64,000 nt of DNA from Betaproteobacteria bacterium (GCA_016194905.1 JACQAP010000034.1:1-64000), one strand, 5' to 3'; positions 36,048-45,796 are shown, counted from the stretch's first letter. Made by a program: numbers and translations. The notes: a model not told the origin generated them from the letters alone.

Positions 36048-36066
36048 AGGCGGGTTGCCCTTTACT
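36048..36066. terminator. short GC hairpin after ogt
   Basis: CCCGCC-GAA-GGCGGG (about 36051-36065) is a compact hairpin in the gap between ogt and the mocA-like gene. A second GCCCC-TTAT-GGGC pairing lies at about 36075-36090 inside the 3' end of ogt. No long T-run follows, so termination is only possible. Confidence 0.35.
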
Positions 36067-36072
36067 CGCCCC

Positions 36073-36636
36073 TTATGGGCGAAGCCCGGTTATGGTCGAA
36101 GACCGGTACCCTGCGGGATCCAGCGAAGTCGGGCGGCCCTCGTTCCTCGTCCCTGGATTTTTCGCTTCATGCGCAAGCAACATGCGCTTGCGCTCCAGCC
36201 CGCCGGCGTAACCGGTCAGGGAATTGTCGGCGCCGATCACGCGATGGCAGGGCACGATGATGGATATCGGGTTGCGCGCATTGGAGTGACCGACTGCGCG
36301 CGAGGCCGTCGGTCTGCCGATACGGCGTGCCAGCTCGGCGTAGGAGAGGGTCTCGCCGAACGGGATGTTGCACAGCTCGCGCCACACCGTCATCTGGAAT
36401 GCGGTGCCTTGCGGCGCCAGCGGCAGGTCGAACTCGGTCAGCGCGCCGTCGAAGTAGGCCCGCAACTGCGCAACGGTCTGCGCGAACGGCGCCACGCCGC
36501 CGTCGCGAACCCAGTCGGGCTGAACGGCCGGACGGTGTTTGTCGTTGTCGGTATGCAGGCCGGTGAGCGATGTTCCGTCGGACATCAGCAGCAGCGGACC
36601 GACCGGGCTTTCGAACGTCGTATAAAAAGTAGTCAT
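36073..36636 (-). CDS. ogt: methylated-DNA--protein-cysteine methyltransferase
   Basis: A 187-residue O6-alkylguanine repair protein. The acceptor site is IIVPCHRVIG near residue 134 with the helix-turn-helix Arg finger in SRAVGHSNARNP. It transfers alkyl groups from guanine to its Cys, once per molecule. ATG 36636 overlaps the TGA of the ada-alkA gene (36633-36636), so the two are translationally coupled. The last 30 residues or so after ERKRMLLAHE extend beyond the usual end and seem to read into low-complexity sequence. Confidence 0.9.
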   Translation of the reverse strand: MTTFYTTFESPVGPLLLMSDGTSLTGLHTDNDKHRPAVQPDWVRDGGVAPFAQTVAQLRAYFDGALTEFDLPLAPQGTAFQMTVWRELCNIPFGETLSYAELARRIGRPTASRAVGHSNARNPISIIVPCHRVIGADNSLTGYAGGLERKRMLLAHEAKNPGTRNEGRPTSLDPAGYRSSTITGLRP

Positions 36637-38054
36637 GCGAGTGTTCTCCATAAATGCATGGCGGCATAGCCGCGCCACGGGCGCCAGATTTCCGCATGCG
36701 CCAGGATCTTGCGCTCGTCGTCGATGCCGAGCGCCTTGCGAATGCCGAGGTCGGTCGCGGGAAACGCATCCGGCCAGGAAAAAGCGCGCATCGCCAGATA
36801 CTGCGCAGTCCACTCGCCGATTCCCGGCAACTTCTTAAGCCGCGCAATCGCTTCGTCCACATCGGCACCGGGTTCGAGCAGGTTCGGGTTTCGGGCCATC
36901 GCGCGCGACACCCCGAGCAGCGTGTGCGCGCGCGCCGACGTCACGCCGATCTTCGCGAGTGCCGCCGGCGATGTTTTGGCAACCCTCTGCGCGGTCGGCA
37001 TCAGCAATCGCAATTCCGGAAACGGCATCTCGACCGGCTCGCCGAAGGCCGCCGCAAAACGGCCGGCGATCGTCGTCGCCGCCTTGACGCTGATCTGCTG
37101 GCCGAGCACCGCGCGGATCGCCACCTCGTAGCCGTCGAACGCGCCGGGCAACCGCAACCCGGGACACAACGCCGCGAGCCTGCCCAGACGTTGCGCGATG
37201 CGCGCCGGCTCCGCACCCAGGTCGAACAACCTGCGCACTCGCGTCAGCACCGCCGGGATTGCGCGTCCCAGTTCCGGGGCAATCTCGACGGACAGCGCGT
37301 GGCGGCGCGAGCTCGGCTGCACGCGGATCCAGCCGGTGCGTCCGCCGATACTCACGGTGCGCAGATAACCCAAATCGACGATCGCCTCGACGCCGGCGTA
37401 AAGGCGCTTGTCCAGGAACTGCAGCAGCGCTTCCCAATCCAGCGGCGGCCGGTAGGCGAGATCGAACAGGAAGCGACCCGCTGCCTTCGAGCCGTCGGCA
37501 CCACGACGGAACTGGCTCGGATTCAGGCGGTAGTTGGTCTTGAATGCGTCGTTGAAGCGCCGCAGGCTGGCAAAACCGCTTGCAAAGGCGACTTCCGTGA
37601 CGGGCAGCATGGTGTCGGTCAGCAACAGCTTCGCGGTCAACAGCCGCTGCGTTTCCAGCAACTTGTTCGGCGAGACGCCGAATTCGTCCTGGATCACCCG
37701 TCGCAAGTGTCGGTCGCTGATTCCCATCTCCGCAGCCAGCGCGGGCACGCTGATTTCGTTCAGCGCGCCGTCTTCGATGCGGCGTCCAAGCGCCACCGCA
37801 AGGCGGTTGCGCGAATCGACCAGTGCGTTACCGGGCGCGATCTCGGGACGGCAGCGCAGGCAGGGACGAAAGCCCGCCAGTTCGGCGGCCGCGGCGTTCG
37901 GATAAAAAGTGCAGTTGCGCTTCAGCGGCCGGCGCGAATTGCAGATCAGGCGGCAGTAGATGCCGGTGGACGAGACGCCGACATACATCAATCCGTCGAA
38001 ACGGGGATCGCGGCTGACGAGCGCCTGGTAACAGCTTTCGGGATCGAGTTGCAT
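36633..38054 (-). CDS. Ada-AlkA fusion: adaptive-response regulator and 3-methyladenine glycosylase
   Basis: A 473-residue protein. The N-terminal Ada zinc domain has Cys34, Cys38, Cys65 and Cys68 (GIYCRLIC, CLRC) and would accept methyl groups from phosphotriesters. AraC-type helix-turn-helix motifs follow (about 95-185). The C-terminal half is the AlkA glycosylase with the HhH motif LPGIGEWTAQYLAMRA and the catalytic Asp in FPATDLGIRKAL. It would sense alkylation, activate transcription and excise alkylated bases. It is coupled to ogt by a 4-bp overlap, giving a compact alkylation-repair operon. Confidence 0.92.
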   Translation of the reverse strand: MQLDPESCYQALVSRDPRFDGLMYVGVSSTGIYCRLICNSRRPLKRNCTFYPNAAAAELAGFRPCLRCRPEIAPGNALVDSRNRLAVALGRRIEDGALNEISVPALAAEMGISDRHLRRVIQDEFGVSPNKLLETQRLLTAKLLLTDTMLPVTEVAFASGFASLRRFNDAFKTNYRLNPSQFRRGADGSKAAGRFLFDLAYRPPLDWEALLQFLDKRLYAGVEAIVDLGYLRTVSIGGRTGWIRVQPSSRRHALSVEIAPELGRAIPAVLTRVRRLFDLGAEPARIAQRLGRLAALCPGLRLPGAFDGYEVAIRAVLGQQISVKAATTIAGRFAAAFGEPVEMPFPELRLLMPTAQRVAKTSPAALAKIGVTSARAHTLLGVSRAMARNPNLLEPGADVDEAIARLKKLPGIGEWTAQYLAMRAFSWPDAFPATDLGIRKALGIDDERKILAHAEIWRPWRGYAAMHLWRTLA

Positions 38055-38115
38055 GCGAGCATGGTGCCCGCTCTCGCAATCCCGCGCTAGCCATTTTCGG
38101 ACATGCAGTTCCTCC

Positions 38116-38562
38116 CTAGCCGGCTTCGACCGACACGATCTTCGGCAGGGTTTCGTGGTGATGTACCACCAGACGCTTGGCGTTCTGCCACACAGGAAAT
38201 TCCGCCGTGTCCATCATGAACATCTTTTCAATCTCCACGTCGACCTGGCGCTCGCGCAGCCGGCGGCGGTCGCGCTTGCCGCAAAAGCGCGCCCAGTTGA
38301 TCGAAGCCCAGCCCACCTGGATCAGGCCCATCACGAGGACGATGATGCTGTAAAAGCCGATCAAGTCGACCAGTGCTTCCCAGCCGCGGCGCATGACCAT
38401 TTCTTCATAAACCGCGGTATAGCCGGCGTACCACGCCAGCAGCGTCGCCACCGGCAACAGCAGATAGACGTATGCAGTCCACAGCACGATGGTCAGCATG
38501 CTGAAGAAGGCGCGCATCGCCGGGGGCTGAAGCTCGGGCCGCTCGATGACAAATTCGCTCAT
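38116..38562 (-). CDS. pgaD: PgaD-like poly-GlcNAc synthesis protein
   Basis: A 148-residue inner-membrane protein with two transmembrane segments (about 18-45 and 68-92) and a charged C-terminal tail. In E. coli PgaD partners the PgaC synthase and needs c-di-GMP for activity. The ATG overlaps the pgaC stop by 4 bp (38559-38562). Position at the end of the pga operon and topology support the call; the sequence itself is poorly conserved in this family. Confidence 0.85.
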   Translation of the reverse strand: MSEFVIERPELQPPAMRAFFSMLTIVLWTAYVYLLLPVATLLAWYAGYTAVYEEMVMRRGWEALVDLIGFYSIIVLVMGLIQVGWASINWARFCGKRDRRRLRERQVDVEIEKMFMMDTAEFPVWQNAKRLVVHHHETLPKIVSVEAG

Positions 38563-39824
38563 GTGGTGTGTATTCCCCGATCGGGACTGCGCCAGGTTGC
38601 ACGCTTGCCGGTCCGGCGCATGAGGACACGGGGCGTGGCGACAACGGTGGTGAAAACGTTGATGACCCAGAACGCGACCGGGTACCAGATCATCCAGAAG
38701 TAGTAGCGGAACAGGCCCTTCTCGTAGCGCGAGTCCATCAGCAGCGCGATTGCCACCTGGAGCATGCAGGTGATGCCGATCAGCACGCCGGAAAATCCGG
38801 GCAACAGGGTCGGCACCTGGATCGCCTGCGGCAGGTCGACGAACTTGCCAATGGCCCACAGCGCGAAGGTGATCAACATGGTGTGGGCCCACAGCATGCT
38901 GACGAAGTACTCGAGGAAAATCGGCCACATGCGCCGCTCGCGCCAACTGCGCAATTCGCCGAAGCGGCGGAAGATCACCTGCGCGCCGCCCATCGCCCAG
39001 CGCAGCCGCTGACGCCACAGCCCGGTCAGCGTCTCCGGCATCAGGATCCAGCACAACGCGCGCGGCTCGAAGCGCACGTCCCACTTGGCGATCTCGAGTT
39101 TCCAGGTAATGTCGATGTCTTCGGTCAGCATGTCCGGGCTCCAGTAGCCCGCCTGGTGCAGCGCCGACTTGCGGAAGGCGGCGACTACGCCGGACATGGT
39201 GAACAGCCGGCCGTAAGTGCGCTGTGCGCGCTTGAGCAACCCCGCCGTCGAGGAAAACTCGCCGACCTGGATGCGCCCGAACAGCGTCGAACGGTTGCGG
39301 ATGCGTGGATTGCCGGTGACCGCACCGACCCGCGCGCTGGAGAGGAAGTGCCACATCATCCAGTTCGCCGCATTCCTGTCGAGCAGCGCATCCGAGTCGA
39401 TGCAGATCAGGAATTCATTGCGCGTCAACAACGCCCCGGCCGTCAAGCCCATCGCCTTGCCCTGGTTGGCCGCGAGGTGGATCACACGCAACCTCGGGTG
39501 CCTGCCCGCCAGTTCGTCGAGGATGCGGCCGGTGCCGTCGTTGCTGCCATCGTTGATTGCGATGACTTCGAAGTCCGGATAGTTCTGCCGCATCAAGTGT
39601 TCGATGGTTTCGGCGACTATGCTCTGGTCGTTGTGGCAGGGCACCAGGAAGGTCACCGCCGGCGTCATCGAAAGCGACGGCGGCGCATTGACCCTGCCCA
39701 GCTTGATCTCGTAGTGGAAGAAGTAATACAGCGCGCCGATCATCCAGTGATAGGCCATGAACAGCGGGTAATAGAACGCGAAGCCGAACAGGATCTTGCC
39801 GGCCAGGCCGAATTCTTCAAACAT
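38559..39824 (-). CDS. pgaC: poly-beta-1,6-N-acetylglucosamine synthase PgaC
   Basis: A 421-residue family 2 glycosyltransferase of the inner membrane. An N-terminal helix precedes the catalytic domain, with INDGSNDGT, the metal-binding DSD in CIDSDALLD, the acceptor-site TEDIDITW and the QRLRW motif. Several C-terminal helices follow. It polymerises GlcNAc from UDP-GlcNAc and moves the chain across the membrane. It starts 23 bp after pgaB. Confidence 0.93.
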   Translation of the reverse strand: MFEEFGLAGKILFGFAFYYPLFMAYHWMIGALYYFFHYEIKLGRVNAPPSLSMTPAVTFLVPCHNDQSIVAETIEHLMRQNYPDFEVIAINDGSNDGTGRILDELAGRHPRLRVIHLAANQGKAMGLTAGALLTRNEFLICIDSDALLDRNAANWMMWHFLSSARVGAVTGNPRIRNRSTLFGRIQVGEFSSTAGLLKRAQRTYGRLFTMSGVVAAFRKSALHQAGYWSPDMLTEDIDITWKLEIAKWDVRFEPRALCWILMPETLTGLWRQRLRWAMGGAQVIFRRFGELRSWRERRMWPIFLEYFVSMLWAHTMLITFALWAIGKFVDLPQAIQVPTLLPGFSGVLIGITCMLQVAIALLMDSRYEKGLFRYYFWMIWYPVAFWVINVFTTVVATPRVLMRRTGKRATWRSPDRGIHTT

Positions 39825-39847
39825 GTTTTGCGCCCTTCATGGCCGGG

Positions 39848-41779
39848 TCAGTCCTTGCGCGGAAAATTCTGCAGAGACAGTGCCGGCTTTATCGTCGCCA
39901 GCGCCGGACGGTCGGCAACGAAATCGTCGGGGTAATAGCCGATGTTGACCGCGCCCAGCCGTTGCAACCGCTGCATTTGTGCCGCGAGCTCGGCCGCCGG
40001 CACCGGCTTGCGCGTGTTCCAGTCGACGCTCTGCAGTTCGAATACGGTCTTCGTCAGTCCGCCCGGCTGCGCGGCAACCTTGCGCACCAGCGTCTCGAAC
40101 CAGGCATCGGGCCTGACCGCGCCTTCGAGCAACGGCATCGCCATCAGCGCCGTATAGTCGTAGGCCGAAAGGAAATCGGGCAGCGACTGCGCGAAGCGCG
40201 CCTGGCTTTGCGGTTCCATCACGGGCCGCGCGTAAAGATTGCGCGCGGTCTTGATCGAGCCCTGGTAACGGCGTACCCGCTGCGCCAGTTCCCCGGTGAA
40301 TGCGATCAGTGTTGCGGTCTTGCGCTGTGTCCAGCGTTCGAGCAGCAGCGGATCGGCACGGATCGCCTCGATCGATGCCGGCAATCCCCACTCGGCATAA
40401 GCCTGTTGCGCGGCGGGGCTGGCATCCTCGAAGTCGTTCAGCGTCGCGTCGTCGTGGAAGAGCAGACCGTCGAAGCGCGCATGTTGCGCGAGGTCTTCGT
40501 AAATTTCGCCAACGATGTCGCGCACTTCGGCGCTGAATGGCGTCAGCCGCCGGTAGCGGTTACCCGACGCCGGTGCGGCCGGATCGAAAGACTGCACGGC
40601 AAATTCCGCAATGGCGTTGTTCGAGGGCAGTTCGAACGCCATCACCGGCATCCACGCATAGACCTTCACCAGCGCGCGCGTACTCAGTTGCCAGGCGACA
40701 TGCGAGAACAGGTCGGCGCGCATCGGCAAATGGCGATTCGGAAAGTAGACGGACCCGGCCTGGCCGTTTCCGTCCGGATCGGAGAAGGCTTGCAGATAGA
40801 CAGTGGTCACGCGCAAGGCTCGAATGCGATCGAGCAGGCGGTCGAGGTTGGCCTGTTGCTGGCGCGGATCGGCGTCGTAGACGTAGTCGAGATCGATGTG
40901 CACGACGCGCTGCGGCACCGGCAGCGGCCCCTTGTCCACCAGCGCTATGAAATCGTTCAGCGCCGGATTGTTGATGATCGCGTCGCGACGGATGCGCGAC
41001 AGGTCGCCCGCGGCTTCGTTGGCACCGCCGTCCAGGTTCATCGCGAACGGCATGCCGAGTTCGCGCGCGATCTCGATCGCCTGCCCGCTGTCGCGCCCAT
41101 AAGGCCACACCATCACCCGCGGTGCGCGCCCGGTCCTGGACTTGATCAGCGCGGCGTTGCGGGCGAGATCGGCACGTATGCGCGCGGCGTGCGCGCGCTC
41201 GTCCTCGTAGCCGCTGCCGGCCTCGAAGCGATAAGTCACCACCGCCGGGATCATGTTGCCCTGGGGATTGGCCAGGATGCCGCGATGCAGGTCGTAGCTG
41301 TGCGAGGCGATCTCGACGAGTCCGGAGGCAGCCATTTCCGAAATCTGCTCCCAGGACAGGAATCGGCTGCGCGGAACTTCTTTGCCTTCGTATTCGACCG
41401 TCCTGCCCGCCGGCGCATCGAGCCAGTGGCCGGACAGCGCGACGACGGCCGGATAGTCGAACAGCTTCAGCAGCGGAAATACACGGGTATAGACGCTGCG
41501 GTAGCCGTCGTCGAAGGTCAGCAGCACGGCCTTGTCGGGCAGTGCGCGCTTGCCCTCGCGGGCGGCAATCACGTCGTCGAGGCCGATCACGTGAAAGCCG
41601 TTTTCCTTCAGCCAGGCGAATTGCGAAACGAGTTGCGCGGTATCGACGGCGAAGGGATCGGGAATGACGCGCACGTCTTCCTGCACGTCGTGGTAACACA
41701 GTACGCGGTATGTGTTCGCCGCCAGCCCCGCTGCGGGGAGGCACGACATGAGCAGAACGAACAGGAAGGCGCGGGCCAT
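39848..41779 (-). CDS. pgaB: poly-beta-1,6-N-acetylglucosamine N-deacetylase PgaB
   Basis: A 643-residue exported protein with a signal peptide (cleavage near GLAANT) and no lipobox. The polysaccharide deacetylase domain (about 25-270) has LLTFDDGYRSVY and the metal His motif SHSYDLH. The C-terminal domain (about 300-620) is the GH-like PNAG-binding part (HIDLDYVYDADP). It partly deacetylates the polymer for export. The ATG follows the pgaA stop directly. Confidence 0.93.
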   Translation of the reverse strand: MARAFLFVLLMSCLPAAGLAANTYRVLCYHDVQEDVRVIPDPFAVDTAQLVSQFAWLKENGFHVIGLDDVIAAREGKRALPDKAVLLTFDDGYRSVYTRVFPLLKLFDYPAVVALSGHWLDAPAGRTVEYEGKEVPRSRFLSWEQISEMAASGLVEIASHSYDLHRGILANPQGNMIPAVVTYRFEAGSGYEDERAHAARIRADLARNAALIKSRTGRAPRVMVWPYGRDSGQAIEIARELGMPFAMNLDGGANEAAGDLSRIRRDAIINNPALNDFIALVDKGPLPVPQRVVHIDLDYVYDADPRQQQANLDRLLDRIRALRVTTVYLQAFSDPDGNGQAGSVYFPNRHLPMRADLFSHVAWQLSTRALVKVYAWMPVMAFELPSNNAIAEFAVQSFDPAAPASGNRYRRLTPFSAEVRDIVGEIYEDLAQHARFDGLLFHDDATLNDFEDASPAAQQAYAEWGLPASIEAIRADPLLLERWTQRKTATLIAFTGELAQRVRRYQGSIKTARNLYARPVMEPQSQARFAQSLPDFLSAYDYTALMAMPLLEGAVRPDAWFETLVRKVAAQPGGLTKTVFELQSVDWNTRKPVPAAELAAQMQRLQRLGAVNIGYYPDDFVADRPALATIKPALSLQNFPRKD

Positions 41780-44179
41780 CTAGAATTTCCAGTTCACGGC
41801 AGCGTTGTAGTAATTCGCGTACTCGCCCCGGCCGTCGTAGGGATGCAGCGTGCGCTGCGCGCCATAGAGCAGGCTCAGGCGGTCGTCGACGTTCCATTCG
41901 TGCTCGTAACGGATGCCGCGGGTCGGGCCGCTGCCGAAGTTCTTTTGGTCGTACTGCCCGATCGATAGATAGAGCCGGTGCGCGAAACCGCGCTCGTAAC
42001 GGCGCCAGAGGCGCTGCTCGCCGATCAACGTTACGTCCGCGCCGAAATCGCTTTCGGGATTGAAGTAAGCCGCGCCGGCCAGCGAGTTGCGGGACGTAGA
42101 CAGGCCGAGCACGCCGTCGAGCTTGTAGACCGGGCCGGTGATCAGGCGCTGGGTCGCGGAGCCGCTGAGGATTTCGCGCCGGTTGCCATCGCTGAAATCG
42201 ATGTTCTGCACGCCGGCGCGGAAGCTGCGCGATTCGCTGACGCGGTAAGTCGCACCGGCACGCAGCGACCAGCCGTGCACACCCGTGCTGCGGGCCTGCA
42301 GCGGAATATCGTTGCTGGACGTGTCGGCGGCGACTTCGATGTTCCATTGGTCGTTCGCCCACCAGTCGCCCGCCACCGACAGGCCGGCGTCGGATTCGTC
42401 GTCGTAGCTCTCGTTGACTTCTGCGGAGGCATGCCAGTCGCGGATGCGATACTCGGCGCCCACACCGATGCGGCGCCGGAAGCCCGTGCTGTCGGGAAAC
42501 GTTGCCTGCGCTTCGAACTGGTGAAGAAAGGCGCGCCAGTCGCGATCGATCGGCGCGGAATAGAGATGGGTCTCGATCTGGTGTTCGCGCGAACCCAGCG
42601 GACCGCCGCTGCCGCTCGAGTCGCCCGTGCCGGCCTCGACCTGCAGCTCGCGCATCTGATGGATGCGCCACAATCGCGCGACGCGCTGCACCTGTTTGTC
42701 TTCGGGGTATTCCCCTTCGAGCGTGGCGGCTTCGCGTTGCGCCGGCTCCCAGTCGCGCAATTCGCGCAGGGTGTCGGCGTAGCCGATGCGCGCCGCGCGA
42801 TTGCGTGGCTCGGCGGCAAGAATCCACAGGTGGTCCTGCTCGGCACGGCGCGGCCAGCCGCGCGCGTTGTAGACGGCTGCGAGCTTTTCGCGCGCTTCCA
42901 TGTTCCACGGTGCCAGGTCGCAAAACGCCTCGAGCCTGTGCTGCGCGTCGTCGAGCCGGTCCTGATAGCCGCGCGCCGCGCCGGCCGTTGCCAGGGCACT
43001 CGCGTAATCCGGGTTGTCGGCCACGGTGAGCGGGCTGTAAGCGTTGATCCGCTTCGGCGTCGCGGCCACAACCTTGTCGATCTGCTCGATCGCGGCTTGG
43101 TGCTGTTCCGCATCGGAGTAGGCATAGAACAATCCGACCTGCGCGGCAAAGTCGCTTTCGCCCTTCGATTGCGCCTGCAGAAACAGATCGCGCGCCTTTT
43201 TTGGTTGATGGAGATAGAGAGACGCATCAGCCGCGGCCGCCTGCGCATACGGCGCAACGTCGACGCTGTCACGAACCAGGCTCTCGTGAAGATCCACCGC
43301 TTCCTGCATGCGCACTCGATTGCGCAACAGCACGATGCGATCGAACTGCAGACGCCGCTGCGTCGCGCTCGCGGGTTTGCCGGATGCGGCGGCTTCCTTC
43401 AGCAACTGTTCGTTCTGCGCCAGTGCGGCGTCGGTTGCCGCGAAACGGCCGGGCGCATCCTGGTCCGCCGCCGCACCCCAGCGCGTGGTGATCGCTGCAC
43501 GTTCGCTGCGCAGGGCAAGCAATTCTTCGTCGGTGAGCAGGCCGGGCGAGGCCTGCGCGAGTTCAAGCGCACGATGCGGCGCGCCGAGCCGCGCGACCGT
43601 GAAGATGCGGTTGCGCTGCGCAGCGCGGTTTCCCGGATCGAGCACGAGGATGCGCTCGTATACCGGCAACGCCTGCGTGTGCTCGCGCTGTGCGCGCAAC
43701 GCTTCGGCGTACGCTTCGAGCAGCGGAACCTGGCGCCACGTCGTCTTCCGTCGGCTTTCGAGCAACGCGACGGCTTCGCCCGCCTTGCCATCGTCGATCA
43801 ACGCATAGGAAAGCCCAACGATGGCGTCGTTGCGATCGGGTGCCTGGCGCAACGCTGCGCGGAAGAGTTCGGCAGCGACGGAGAAACGCTTCTGGTTGTT
43901 GGCTGCCCGGCCCAGACGAACCAGTACCGCGGGAGGCGCCGAGAAGAGATCGACCCTGGGCATTAACGCCAGCAGCTCGGCGTCGCGATGGGCCTCCTCG
44001 AGCGCCTGCAGGTAGTCGTAGAGGAAGGGTTTGCTGCCCGGATTACGATCCGCCTGTTCCTTGAGCCGTTGCAGGCGCTGCAATTGTGCTTCGTTCAGAG
44101 GTGGCGAGGGCGGCTGCGGGGGGTTTTGCCCCCAGCACGGGAGGATGGGTGTGGCGCCCAGAAAAGCCAGGGCCAGCAC
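41780..44179 (-). CDS. pgaA: outer-membrane PNAG exporter PgaA
   Basis: A 799-residue protein with an N-terminal TPR superhelix (about 30-500) and a C-terminal beta-barrel ending in VNWKF, the typical outer-membrane terminal Phe. The start at GTG 44179 gives a signal peptide lacking positive charge. A CTG seven codons upstream (44200, after AAGAGGG) would add RPPHR ahead of the hydrophobic run, so the true start may be there. It is first in pgaABCD; no adjacent regulator gene is seen. Confidence 0.92.
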   Translation of the reverse strand: MLALAFLGATPILPCWGQNPPQPPSPPLNEAQLQRLQRLKEQADRNPGSKPFLYDYLQALEEAHRDAELLALMPRVDLFSAPPAVLVRLGRAANNQKRFSVAAELFRAALRQAPDRNDAIVGLSYALIDDGKAGEAVALLESRRKTTWRQVPLLEAYAEALRAQREHTQALPVYERILVLDPGNRAAQRNRIFTVARLGAPHRALELAQASPGLLTDEELLALRSERAAITTRWGAAADQDAPGRFAATDAALAQNEQLLKEAAASGKPASATQRRLQFDRIVLLRNRVRMQEAVDLHESLVRDSVDVAPYAQAAAADASLYLHQPKKARDLFLQAQSKGESDFAAQVGLFYAYSDAEQHQAAIEQIDKVVAATPKRINAYSPLTVADNPDYASALATAGAARGYQDRLDDAQHRLEAFCDLAPWNMEAREKLAAVYNARGWPRRAEQDHLWILAAEPRNRAARIGYADTLRELRDWEPAQREAATLEGEYPEDKQVQRVARLWRIHQMRELQVEAGTGDSSGSGGPLGSREHQIETHLYSAPIDRDWRAFLHQFEAQATFPDSTGFRRRIGVGAEYRIRDWHASAEVNESYDDESDAGLSVAGDWWANDQWNIEVAADTSSNDIPLQARSTGVHGWSLRAGATYRVSESRSFRAGVQNIDFSDGNRREILSGSATQRLITGPVYKLDGVLGLSTSRNSLAGAAYFNPESDFGADVTLIGEQRLWRRYERGFAHRLYLSIGQYDQKNFGSGPTRGIRYEHEWNVDDRLSLLYGAQRTLHPYDGRGEYANYYNAAVNWKF

Positions 44180-44200
44180 TAAGCGATGTGGAGGTCTCAG

Positions 44201-44598
44201 AACCCTCTTTCAATTTTTCTTTAGATTCAGCAACTGGCGCAAGTAACTTCACAAACTTTCTAGCGCCGGTCACAACAGCACACTCGCGCACGCGAGCAGC
44301 CCCCTGCAAAGCTGCATGGATTCTACGGTAATCCCGTCGGGAATGACGACTGGATCGCTGAAAATTTTTAGAAGGAGAAGACCGGCAAAACCTGCCGGAT
44401 TTTCCAAATCGGGGCTAGCTCAGCCTGACTCCATTTCCTCACAAATCCAAGCCACAAAAATCACGTTCAGTCCGTACCTACGTTTGACTCGACAAGAAAG
44501 AGAGCACCGGAAATTCTCCAGCGCAGAGGAAGGCAATGTATGCTGGGAAAACGAGGACAGAGTCTTGTTCTTTTGACATTCATTGCCCTTCGAAGAAG
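44201..44598. other. region upstream of pga, no gene; hairpin and partial repeat
   Basis: About 400 bp with no supported gene. It should contain the pga promoter, which could not be fixed by eye. A hairpin CCGGCA-aaacc-TGCCGG (44382-44398) followed by ATTTTCC looks like a weak plus-strand terminator. At 44461-44497 the sequence (cgtacctacgtttgactcgac) is a diverged part of the 151-bp repeat found at 47205 and 48800. Confidence 0.45.
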
Positions 44599-44928
44599 TC
44601 ACTTCTTTGGGAGAGACCCGGCGTACTTTGTCCCCAAGCGCACCCACCTCGCCAGCGCCGGTTCGTCCGCGAGCCCGGCGGGTTCGACCAGGATCCACCC
44701 TTTCATCGGGCGGCCGCTCAGGTCGAATATGCGGGTGTGAGGTTCAGCCAGTGCGGTGGCGGTCGCAGCCGGGTCCAGGCGCACGATCAATTCCTGCCGG
44801 TGCACGCCGCAGCACATGTTGCCGTTGAGCAGAAACGCGAGGCCTCCGAACATCTTTTTCTCGGTCAGCCCCTTTTCCCCTGCAAGACGCTTGCGAATGC
44901 GCTCTGCAAGCCCTTCGTCGAAAGCCAT
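44599..44928 (-). CDS. TfoX/Sxy N-terminal-domain protein
   Basis: A 109-residue protein with the TfoX N-terminal fold (KKMFGGLAFLLNGNMCCGVH, GWILVEPAGL). In enteric bacteria and Haemophilus the longer TfoX/Sxy controls competence; short stand-alone versions are common and of unknown role. GGGAGG lies 8 bp before ATG 44928, which favours this start over a GTG three codons upstream. It is a single gene with repeats on its downstream side. Confidence 0.85.
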   Translation of the reverse strand: MAFDEGLAERIRKRLAGEKGLTEKKMFGGLAFLLNGNMCCGVHRQELIVRLDPAATATALAEPHTRIFDLSGRPMKGWILVEPAGLADEPALARWVRLGTKYAGSLPKK

Positions 44929-45397
44929 CGTATGCACCTCCCGGTTGGTCGGCTGCAGCGTCGCATTGATACTGTCGCGCTCGGCGACAGCCGAAAACGT
45001 TGACCCAGCTTCAACCGCTAAATATTAGCTTACGCCGCAACAAGCTCGCAGTGAGAGTGCGGCGACAAGACCAGTGCGGCTGTTGGGGTTGGGCGTGCAT
45101 TTGGCCTGTGTTGTGTCGACGAAGCGCTGCGCCGGTAGATCTATCTGAGGGATGAGGCCTTTGTCGTGCGCACACAGGCTCTGGCCGAGCCGCGACGCTC
45201 AGTCACGTGCGAGATTCCCAAGGCACAGCGACGCACAACGCACAACCTTGCCAGTGATCGAACGCCGGCGCCTCTCACGAGGAAGTCCTGTTCCGGGCGC
45301 ACACGGAAAATGGCACAAGACCTTACTGTTCCATCTCGCGCGTCGAAAGTATGTTTGGAGTATCGTAAACGCCGCTCTATAAACGCGGGAGGCTCGC
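44929..45397. other. divergent intergenic region, nothing clear
   Basis: About 470 bp between the TfoX-like and SRPBCC genes. No coding sequence, RNA gene or repeat could be supported. It presumably carries both promoters; GGGAGG just before 45398 is the ribosome-binding site of the next gene. Confidence 0.35.
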
Positions 45398-45796
45398 ATG
45401 CCCAAACTTGTTCAGCAGTCGGTCAAGCTGCCGGCACCGCCGGAGCGTCTCTACGACATGTACCTGGACTCCTCACTGCACGCGGAATTCACCGGCGCCC
45501 CGGTGACGATCGGGAGCACGCCGGGCGCCGAATTTCGCGCATTCGGTGACATGCTGTCGGGCCGCATGCTGGACACCGCGCCCAAGCGCATGATCGTGCA
45601 GTCCTGGCGGGCGTTCCATTGGAAGCCGGAGGACCTCGACTCCATCCTGATTCTGACGTTCTGGCCCGACCCGGCGGGCGCCCGCATCGATCTGATGCAC
45701 GTCAACGTGGCCGATCACGACGTCGAGGGCGTAACGGAAGGCTGGAAGAAATACTACTGGGATCCGTGGCGGGCCTGGCTGAGCAAGAAGCCTTGA
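45398..45796 (+). CDS. SRPBCC/AHSA1-like domain protein
   Basis: A 132-residue START-like protein. The opening QQSVKLPAPPERLYDMYLD and closing VTEGWKKYYWDPWRAWL match the AHSA1/polyketide-cyclase-like group, which binds hydrophobic ligands or assists other proteins. GGGAGG precedes the ATG by 8 bp. No partner genes are adjacent, so no pathway can be assigned. Confidence 0.85.
   Translation: MPKLVQQSVKLPAPPERLYDMYLDSSLHAEFTGAPVTIGSTPGAEFRAFGDMLSGRMLDTAPKRMIVQSWRAFHWKPEDLDSILILTFWPDPAGARIDLMHVNVADHDVEGVTEGWKKYYWDPWRAWLSKKP

Noticed and set aside
39839-41968. 709-codon plus-strand open frame opposite pgaB
   Set aside because: Antisense artefact; pgaB on the minus strand has intact deacetylase motifs.
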